From Terriglobales bacterium (GTDB lineage: Bacteria; Acidobacteriota; Terriglobia; Terriglobales; Acidobacteriaceae), in NCBI GenBank assembly GCA_015654835.1, contig JAATGG010000125.1, positions 1-54,243 on the forward strand: 54,243 nt of DNA, read 5' to 3'. Shown here in pieces: positions 47,146-54,243 of this stretch; the stretch's first letter is position 1; each line of letters opens with the position of its first letter. The position numbers were made by a program, and so were the translations under genes. The notes beneath the pieces are model-generated. The model saw only the letters and a program-made list of their open reading frames with translations. It did not search any database and was not told where the DNA came from.

Positions 47146-48621
47146 TTAGTCCTCTCGCTCTATAGGCATAGCGAGATTAGGAACCCCCGTCAAAACACCC
47201 TGAAAGTCGGCAAGTGGTTCTCCGATTTCAATGCCTCCCTCGTTCATGCGAAGCTCCCGCAACGAGCGTTCATGTTGACCCACACGCTGCTTGACCACCG
47301 AAAGAGCCTGCCGGATGTTTCCTTGCGCTTCGAAATATCGAAGAAGAACCACCGTGTCTGACAGGTAACTCACATCGACCTCGGTTTGCATTCCGCCGAT
47401 AAGCCCATGCTGCGTATAAATGAGAAAGGTTACGATTCCTTTTTGATTCAGAAAGGCGAGCAGCTCATGCAAGTGCAAACTGAGATCGTGTTCGCCGGGC
47501 ATCGACATCAAAAAACCATTCAGGCTGTCGATCACCACCACGCGCGTGTCCCGTCTCTCCACATCCTGCCGGATCTGCCATGTGAATTCGCCCGGAGAAA
47601 GTCCCGCCGGATCGATCTGCGACATGGCTAGTGTACCCTTGGCAATCTCCTCGCGTACGGGAATACCAAGCCCCTCCGCCCTGTCCTGGGCCGTGCGCAA
47701 CACTTCATCGAAGACGTACATGATCGCCCGCTCGCCTCTCTTCGCGGCCGCGTAGGCATAGACCGTCGCCAGCGTGGACTTGCCGCTGCCGGACGGCCCG
47801 ATCAGCAATGTGGACGAGCCGCGGTTGATTCCTCCGCCAAACATCTGGTCGAGCGCCGGCAGATGGCTGGTGATCCGTTCTCCATCAAAAACAGTTTCAT
47901 GCTCGTTCGCGATCAGCCGCGGATAGACCGCCAGCCCGCCCCGCTGGATGGTGTAGTCGTGGAAGCCTTCCCGGTACGCGCTCCCGCGAAGCTTGATCAC
48001 TTCGACGCGCCGCCGGGTGACTCCATAACTCCGCTGCAACTTCTCCAGTCGCACCACCCCATGCGCGATGCTCTGCAATTGCATGTCGCTTCCCTCGGCC
48101 GTTCGATCGTCCAGAAGCAGCACCGTCGTATCGCGTCCGGCAAAAAAGTGCTTGAGCGCCAGCAATTGGCGGCGGTAGCGCATCGTCTCCGCCGCCAGCA
48201 GACGAAGTTCCGAAAGGGAATCGATCACCAGGCAATCCGGCTTCACCTCTTCGATAAGCTGAGTCAGCTTTTGAATGGTCGCCGCCAACTCAACCTCGCT
48301 GGGATGAAAAACCGTGTACTGCTGTTCTGGATTGAGACTGGCCTCGGCTGGAACAAACTCGGCAATCGGAAGCTCCCCGGTGTCCCATCCATGCGAGCGG
48401 GCGGAGTTTTCCAGTTCCGCCCTCGATTCGGAAAGGGTGATGTAGAGAGCCTTCTTCCCCGCGCGCACTCCCGCGATGATGAATTGCATCGCCAGGGTTG
48501 TCTTTCCCGTTCCCGGATCTCCCTCCAGCAAATACATCTGGCCCGAGGGGAGCCCTCCCGAGAGAATGTCGTTCAGCCCGCCGACTCCTGTGTCGATCCT
48601 TGTAGGTTCGTTTTTTTCCAT
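47146..48621 (-). CDS. KaiC-like double-domain ATPase
   Basis: A RecA/KaiC-fold ATPase with two tandem domains, 491 aa. Walker A motifs are GDPGTGKTT (34-42) and GPSGSGKST (275-283). The catalytic-glutamate pairs of KaiC are partly kept (SE at 64-65, DE at 305-306). The KaiC phosphorylation site region reads DVSYLSDT, so the serine is kept (Ser418) but the adjacent threonine is Tyr419. ATG 48621 has AGGA 7 nt upstream; an ATG at 48651 lacks one. No kaiA or kaiB is present; the partner is the histidine kinase just downstream, so a signalling rather than clock role is likely. Confidence 0.88.
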   Translation of the reverse strand: MEKNEPTRIDTGVGGLNDILSGGLPSGQMYLLEGDPGTGKTTLAMQFIIAGVRAGKKALYITLSESRAELENSARSHGWDTGELPIAEFVPAEASLNPEQQYTVFHPSEVELAATIQKLTQLIEEVKPDCLVIDSLSELRLLAAETMRYRRQLLALKHFFAGRDTTVLLLDDRTAEGSDMQLQSIAHGVVRLEKLQRSYGVTRRRVEVIKLRGSAYREGFHDYTIQRGGLAVYPRLIANEHETVFDGERITSHLPALDQMFGGGINRGSSTLLIGPSGSGKSTLATVYAYAAAKRGERAIMYVFDEVLRTAQDRAEGLGIPVREEIAKGTLAMSQIDPAGLSPGEFTWQIRQDVERRDTRVVVIDSLNGFLMSMPGEHDLSLHLHELLAFLNQKGIVTFLIYTQHGLIGGMQTEVDVSYLSDTVVLLRYFEAQGNIRQALSVVKQRVGQHERSLRELRMNEGGIEIGEPLADFQGVLTGVPNLAMPIERED

Positions 48622-49104
48622 GCTCTCGTCCTGTCGTTCAGATCTCGACATCCCAATCGCTGCGTACTGCTGCCTCCATCGCCGAATCCTCGCCGCAATG
48701 TCGTTAGATGCCTCCGCGCTCGATGGGAGACCACTCGGCGCTTCCGGCCCGTATCGTCCCTAAGCCCGCCGGGGCGTATGGAGGAGTTAGTCCGTTCTCA
48801 ATTCTTATGTTTACGGGGAATTCGAGGCCTGGATCTCGGGTTGTTTTCTCCCGATTCTTCGTAGAGCCTCAGAAGACAAGATGCCTGCCCGCGGTCATCG
48901 TTTTAATTTTTTTGAGATAAAAATCCGAAGCTCGGATTCAGGCCTGGAGCCATCAATCCGGTCTTAAAATCCAACCTGAATTTCCGCTTTTACAGCAATT
49001 GTGGGATAGGTGCCGACCGAAAACACACAGTTGAGTGGCTCTTTTCTCAAGAAAAAACCACCTTTTACTGCTCTCAAAAAGTCGACGTGTATTCCGAAAA
49101 TGCT
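48622..49104. other. Intergenic interval between KaiC-like gene and purU
   Basis: 483 nt, lower in GC than the flanking genes. It should hold the KaiC-operon promoter, but no convincing hexamer pair was found. Near the purU stop there is a weak hairpin (49035-49061, 8 of 10 pairs) and, overlapping the stop itself, CTAGAGCATTTTCGGAAT on the minus strand, which resembles the end of the dispersed repeat at 9.2 and 24.9 kb. No ORF is supported. Confidence 0.4.
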
Positions 49105-49980
49105 CTAGTCGAACACGACCGTCTTGTTCCCATAACAGAGAATCCGGTGGTTGAGATGCCAGCGGACCGCTCGTGAAAGCACAATGCGCTCCAAGTCACG
49201 GCCCCGCTCCACCAGGTCTTCCACTTGGTCGCGATGCGAGATCCGGGCCACATCCTGCTCGATAATCGGTCCGTCGTCCAGCACTTCGGTGACGTAATGG
49301 CTGGTCGCGCCAATCAGTTTCACGCCCCGGGCATGGGCCGCGTGATACGGCTTGGCCCCGGTAAACGCTGGCAAAAACGAGTGGTGCACGTTGATCACGG
49401 CTTCTGGATAGCGATCCACGAAGGCGGGCGAAAGAATCTGCATGTAGCGGGCCAGTACGACCAGATCAATCCCTTTTGCCGCCAGCAATTCCAGGTGCCG
49501 TGCTTCTGCTTCGGCCCGCCTTGCCACGGTTACCGGCACATATTCAAAAGGAATGCCGTAAAAACCCGCCAGATTCTCGACTTCCCGATGGTTCGACACA
49601 ATGACCGGAATCTCGCAAACCAGTTCCCCGGTCCGCCAGCGATGCAGCAAGTCGGCCATGCAATGCAGATATTGCGAGCAGAATAGCGCCACTCTCGGCC
49701 GCTCGGCACTGGAATTCAGCTTCCAATGCATATTCAGACCGGCGGCCAGCGACGCGAAGGCCTCGCGGAACCCATCCAGATCGAACGTCGCTGCGCTCGG
49801 ATCGCTGGCCGGGCCGTCGAGCGCCCACTCCACCCGCATGAAAAACAAGCCCAACTCGTGATCCTGATGCTGGTCGGCATGCAGAATGTTGGCGCCCCAT
49901 TCGTAAAGCAGCGTAGAGACCTGGGCCACCAGTCCCCTGCGGTCAGGGCAATCGATGAGCAAAACAGCCGAATCTTTCAT
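49105..49980 (-). CDS. purU: Formyltetrahydrofolate deformylase
   Basis: Hydrolyses 10-formyl-THF to formate and THF, balancing the one-carbon pool that Fhs fills. The 291 aa product has an N-terminal ACT domain (LLIDCPDRRGLVAQVSTLLY) and a formyl-transferase fold with VSNHREVENLA, NVHHSFLPAFTGAKPYHAA and the Asp in VLDDGPIIEQDV, giving the Asn-His-Asp catalytic set. ATG 49980 has only a weak upstream CCCAGG. The stop TAG lies in a sequence resembling the end of the dispersed repeat. Confidence 0.95.
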   Translation of the reverse strand: MKDSAVLLIDCPDRRGLVAQVSTLLYEWGANILHADQHQDHELGLFFMRVEWALDGPASDPSAATFDLDGFREAFASLAAGLNMHWKLNSSAERPRVALFCSQYLHCMADLLHRWRTGELVCEIPVIVSNHREVENLAGFYGIPFEYVPVTVARRAEAEARHLELLAAKGIDLVVLARYMQILSPAFVDRYPEAVINVHHSFLPAFTGAKPYHAAHARGVKLIGATSHYVTEVLDDGPIIEQDVARISHRDQVEDLVERGRDLERIVLSRAVRWHLNHRILCYGNKTVVFD

Positions 49981-50056
49981 CCTGGGATCAGCTTACGTCA
50001 TGAAAGAGGAGGCGCGTCCCGTCTTCCGGGCGGCCACGCGCAATTTGAGAAAGAAA

Positions 50057-50084
50057 CGCCGGGGCGAATCGTGCAGCCCCGGCG
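50057..50084 (-). terminator. Intrinsic terminator of the histidine kinase / regulator / adaptor operon
   Basis: A perfect 9-bp stem (CGCCGGGGC with GCCCCGGCG) and 10-nt loop are followed on the minus strand by TTTCTTTCTC. It lies 35 nt beyond the stop at 50120. Confidence 0.8.
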
Positions 50085-50119
50085 ATGCGCGTGCAACGCA
50101 CATAAACCGTGAAAAGCTA

Positions 50120-50635
50120 TCAGGCGGCGCTGTCGATCCGGCTCTGCGACGAAGGGCTCAACTGCTGACGCAGGCTCCCCGCCAGGTCGGCCACCACGCG
50201 CAGCTTGTCGGCGATGGAAGAAGGGATCTCGGTTCCCGACAAGGCCAGTTGCGAGTGCAGCAGCAGACCCGCGACCGTGGTCTTCAGTTCGGACTCGATG
50301 GCCGCCGTCGCAGCCCGGCGGGCCAGCGACTGCTCCCGCTCCCGGCGATGCAGCGCCGCGCGAATATCCCGAATGAGCCGGGACGTGCCGGAAAGAGCAA
50401 AGTTGACCTGCAGCGGAATCGCCAGACCGGCGTGTTCCCATACCGACTCGGCTCCGGCCGGATCGCACTCGGCCATGGTTTCGTCCACAATCACCGCAGC
50501 AAATTCGGACCGCCGCATTGCCGACAGCGCCGCTTTGCGCCCCTCGGCGACTTCGACTTCCATTCCCAGCTCCGCGCCAACTGCCGCGGCACAGTTGCGA
50601 GCGCCTTCAATCCCCGTCACCATCAAAATGCTCAT
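50120..50635 (-). CDS. Degenerate receiver plus dimerisation-helix protein (putative signalling adaptor)
   Basis: A 171-residue protein with no exact family recognised. The start is ATG 50635 (AAGGAG 6 nt upstream). Residues about 1-100 look like a receiver fold (MSILMVTGIEGARN, FAAVIVDETMAE, RLIRDIRAALHRRERE), but the first acidic pair and the conserved Lys are missing. The C-terminal part (ESELKTTVAGLLLHSQLALS, then IADKLRVVADLAGSLRQQL) aligns with histidine-kinase dimerisation helices, with Ser/Glu where the His/Asp should be, and there is no ATPase domain. It is the third gene of the operon, 128 nt after the NtrC-type regulator. Role inferred: docking or phosphotransfer modulation. Confidence 0.6.
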   Translation of the reverse strand: MSILMVTGIEGARNCAAAVGAELGMEVEVAEGRKAALSAMRRSEFAAVIVDETMAECDPAGAESVWEHAGLAIPLQVNFALSGTSRLIRDIRAALHRREREQSLARRAATAAIESELKTTVAGLLLHSQLALSGTEIPSSIADKLRVVADLAGSLRQQLSPSSQSRIDSAA

Positions 50636-50778
50636 CTTCGACTCCTTCACTGTCTGCCCGGCTAAGTTCGGGCGAAGCTTATTCGTGGGTTCCGCATGGG
50701 TATACCCATGCGGCCTTGTGGCTGTTCCCGCAATTCCCCTATCGGCGCGGTTTGCTCCGGCAGCAGATCCATTGCGGA

Positions 50779-52239
<1,461 letters not shown>

Positions 52240-52249
52240 TGTATGCGCC

Positions 52250-52400
52250 TCACGCGTACTTAGGTGGATTTGCATTGACGGGCGGCCGGGACTTTTTGCT
52301 AGATTGGCCGGGCCGGGTTCCGATTCCGGATTTGGCGCCAGATTTGGAATCAGGCTTGGCGCCAGAATTAGGTCCAGGCTTAGCTCCAGGTCCTGCGGGT
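52250..52400 (-). other. Repeat-coding tail beyond the kinase stop, in a shifted frame
   Basis: Just before the kinase stop at 52380 the +1 frame is open and continues to TGA 52250-52252, 10 nt before the regulator start. It encodes a low-complexity basic tail: PGAKPGPNSGAKPDSKSGAK followed by SGIGTRPGQSSKKSRPP. The unit GAK[PS] recurs three times with synonymous codon differences (GGA GCT AAG, GGC GCC AAG, GGC GCC AAA), which suggests past or present coding in this frame. Either the kinase gene has a frameshift near 52390 or the tail is reached by ribosomal slippage. Confidence 0.5.
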
Positions 52401-53303
52401 CAGCGCCGGCAGCTCAATCTCGAACCGCGCGCCTCCCCGAGTCCCGTTTCCGGCGTGAATCCGTCCTCCCGCCGCCTCGATGATCGAACGGGTGATCGAA
52501 AGTCCCAGTCCGCGGTGCGCTGCCGGCCAGCCGTCGTTCCCCTTGGCGCTTTCTCTCCGCGTCGAATAGCCCGCGCCGAAGATTTTGTCCGCCGCCCCTT
52601 CGGGAATGCCCGGCCCGCTGTCTTCTACGCTCAGCAGCAGCCAGGTTGCCGCAGCCCGTTCCGCCGCGCTAGCCTCTGCCGGACGCCTGCGCAGCGTCTC
52701 ACGCAGGGTCAGGCGGATGCTGCCGGCGGCGGCCATCGACTCGGCCGCATTCTTGACCAGGTTCACCAGCACCCGGGTCAGGTCTTCGCCGCTCAGTGCC
52801 ACTGGCCGCGCGCCCTGCTCCGCTTCCATCGTCAAGGTGATTGCCGGGCCGGCGAGGGCCGCCAGCAAATTTCGGTTGGCCTGCAACTCTTCGCGCAGAT
52901 CATCGATCGGATGATCGAGCGCGCGGTTCAGATTCTGGGAGCACGAGACCCGGCCGGCCGCCGCACTCTCGGCGAACAGGCCTCCCTCTTCCCCCGATCC
53001 GGCGTGCTCGCCGGGAAGAGCCGGTATACGGGTGTCGAGAGCTACCAGCTTCTCCACCAGGCGGCGGCTGGCCGCGGCAACCAGCTTCAACTCCGCGCCG
53101 TAGTGGGCATAGGGGGCCGATAACACGCCCGGCTCCTCCAGAAGCTCGCAATAAAGCCCCAGAGCGGTCACCATGTTTCTTGCGTCATGTGCCAGTTCCG
53201 CCAGGCTCTCGCCCGGGCTGCGCATGGTGGCAAGCGTTTGCACGACCGCCTTTACACGCTTGTGTGGCGTTCCACCCAACCCCGCTTCCGCAATCTGCTC
53301 CAT
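52380..53303 (-). CDS. Soluble sensor histidine kinase of the NtrC-type system
   Basis: A 307-residue cytosolic kinase with no membrane or PAS domain. The start is ATG 53303, with AGAGGG upstream; the longer frame above it has no similarity. The H-box is SLAELAHDARNMVTALGLYC with His39, unusually close to the N-terminus, followed by N-box RVLVNLVKNAAES, G1 EDSGPGIPEG and G2 RGLGLSITRSI. The lack of a sensing domain suggests that input comes through partner proteins. It is the first gene of the three-gene operon. The C-terminus may be altered by a frameshift (see 52250-52400). Confidence 0.88.
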   Translation of the reverse strand: MEQIAEAGLGGTPHKRVKAVVQTLATMRSPGESLAELAHDARNMVTALGLYCELLEEPGVLSAPYAHYGAELKLVAAASRRLVEKLVALDTRIPALPGEHAGSGEEGGLFAESAAAGRVSCSQNLNRALDHPIDDLREELQANRNLLAALAGPAITLTMEAEQGARPVALSGEDLTRVLVNLVKNAAESMAAAGSIRLTLRETLRRRPAEASAAERAAATWLLLSVEDSGPGIPEGAADKIFGAGYSTRRESAKGNDGWPAAHRGLGLSITRSIIEAAGGRIHAGNGTRGGARFEIELPALTRRTWS

Positions 53304-53720
53304 GGCCCTCTCTCTTCCTTTTCTCTGTCGCCCGTAGCTTATCGACCGGACAACATTCCCGATGGACCTTTTTCCCCGCAGGAGAAATGTCTTTCCCAGG
53401 CGGTTCCGTTTTTGGCTCTTCGATTCCTGATATTGCACTAAGTTTTGTCCATTCCTATTACACGTAGCGTGCCAAACTAGGACACCTTTGCTAAGCCGTT
53501 GATAAGAACCGGTCTGAATGTCTAATTTCAGGGCAACATAGGAAAAGCATTGTGGAACATTTTGTCCCGAAACGGAACGATTCGGGATGGGATCTATAAG
53601 GTAACTCTTCTTTATTGATAGACTTGCATAGTGATTCCTGCAATGAATCCCATAAGGGGAGAATTCCCATTTTAGAACCGGCTTTGCCTTCCCCCTTGCC
53701 CCTTCCCGTACAATCCCCCT
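53304..53720. other. Divergent regulatory region between the kinase operon and rph
   Basis: 417 nt without a supported ORF. On the plus strand TTGCCT (53684-53689) and TACAAT (53709-53714), 19 bp apart, end 6 nt before the rph ATG. On the minus strand TGGCACG (53468-53474) followed by GTGTA (53459-53463) has near sigma54 spacing. A short hairpin (CCCGAA with TTCGGG) lies near 53565-53586. The interval is AT-richer than its surroundings. Confidence 0.45.
53458..53474 (-). promoter_or_regulatory. Candidate sigma54 promoter upstream of the kinase operon
   Basis: The -24 element TGGCACG matches the consensus completely. The -12 element reads GTGTA where TTGCA is expected, so the invariant GC is GT. 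It lies about 155 nt upstream of the kinase start. It would make the operon autoregulated by its own sigma54 activator, but the imperfect -12 weakens the case. Confidence 0.3.
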
Positions 53721-54243
53721 ATGCACGTCTCAGGCCACTCTCCCTTCTTCCGCCCCGGCGGCAGAACTCCCGACCAGCTTCGTCTCCTCACCCTCACGCC
53801 CGGCTTCGTCCAAACCGCGGAAGGCTCCGTGCTCGTCTCCTTCGGCAACACTCGCGTGTTGACCAACGCCACCATCGAGCAGGGCGTTCCCGGCTGGCTC
53901 CGCAACTCCGGCCGTGGCTGGGTCACGGCCGAGTACGCCATGCTGCCGCGCTCCACCGTCACCCGCACCCCGCGCGAGAGTGAACGCGGCAAGATCGGCG
54001 GCCGCACCCATGAAATTCAGCGCCTGATCGGCCGCAGTCTGCGCTCGGTCGTGGATATGCACGCCCTCGGCGAACGCACCGTAATTTTGGATTGCGACGT
54101 GATTCAGGCCGACGGCGGCACCCGCACTGCCGCCATCACCGGCGCCGCCGTGGCCCTCGCCCTGGCGCTGAACGCGCTCGTGGCAGCCGGCACCCTCAAG
54201 CACTCGCCGCTCAAGCAGTTGGTGGCCGCGACCTCGGTCGGCA
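53721..54243 (+). CDS. rph: Ribonuclease PH, N-terminal part (3' end outside window)
   Basis: Phosphate-dependent 3'-5' exoribonuclease that trims tRNA precursors. The frame is open from ATG 53721 to the window end (174 codons of about 240). Conserved blocks are [65 protein letters not shown] and [19 protein letters not shown], covering the phosphate-binding arginine and active-site acid regions. There is no Shine-Dalgarno; TACAAT ends 6 nt before the ATG, so the message may be leaderless. Confidence 0.95.
   Translation, partial: MHVSGHSPFFRPGGRTPDQLRLLTLTPGFVQTAEGSVLVSFGNTRVLTNATIEQGVPGWLRNSGRGWVTAEYAMLPRSTVTRTPRESERGKIGGRTHEIQRLIGRSLRSVVDMHALGERTVILDCDVIQADGGTRTAAITGAAVALALALNALVAAGTLKHSPLKQLVAATSVG

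Overview
The window looks like a chromosomal segment of an acidobacterium of the Terriglobia (Granulicella/Terriglobus-like) type. The evidence is a 1321-residue TonB-dependent receptor with an N-terminal carboxypeptidase-regulatory-like domain, a type II secretion-type secretin carrying a C-terminal cohesin-like domain, a cupin resembling the Granulicella hydroxynitrile lyase, and high-GC coding sequence in which wobble-position bias creates very long antisense open frames. No rRNA, phage, transposase or CRISPR array was seen. One tRNA gene is present, tRNA-Gly(CCC).

Layout. 1-5.5 kb: 3' part of argS, fhs, then a minus-strand smpB-pepA-small ORF unit. 5.7-9.2 kb: secretin plus two pseudopilins. 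9.3-17.5 kb: a long minus-strand proteostasis block (tig-clpP-clpX, lon, then a DinF-type MATE exporter and engB). 17.7-25.4 kb: mixed accessory genes, including an exported Gfo/Idh oxidoreductase, an exported aldose-1-epimerase, a DUF4861 protein, a family 5 uracil-DNA glycosylase, a PfpI protein and two small exported proteins. 25.5-27 kb: a decayed molybdenum-hydroxylase locus, with fragments of an XdhC-type chaperone and of a molybdopterin subunit on either side of an intact cupin. 27-38 kb: a MerR/aldo-keto reductase pair, a yeast-type cytosine deaminase, the TonB receptor, an APC permease, a frameshifted mocA, guanine deaminase and an exported amidohydrolase. 38-43 kb: a BNR-propeller protein, a LolD-like ATPase and ClpC. 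43-54 kb: regulation, with an MscS-family channel, a KaiC-like ATPase plus histidine kinase operon, purU, a histidine kinase / NtrC-type regulator / degenerate adaptor operon, and the 5' part of rph.

How the genes work together. ClpP, ClpX, ClpC, Lon, trigger factor and SmpB form a nearly complete protein quality-control set. Fhs and PurU act on opposite sides of the 10-formyl-THF pool. GuaD would produce xanthine, but the molybdoenzyme fragments and the broken mocA suggest that the oxidation branch encoded here has been lost.

The observations I rate highest are: (1) an HK / NtrC-type regulator / adaptor operon in which the regulator has Asn in place of the phospho-accepting Asp and the third protein looks like a receiver plus dimerisation helix without catalytic residues; (2) a roughly 114-bp dispersed hairpin element whose ends contain the stop codons of minus-strand genes; (3) parallel decay of xdhC, a molybdopterin subunit and mocA; (4) six genes with a TANNNT hexamer 6-7 nt before the start codon and no ribosome-binding site, suggesting leaderless mRNAs; (5) a repeat-coding tail just beyond the histidine-kinase stop, in another frame.
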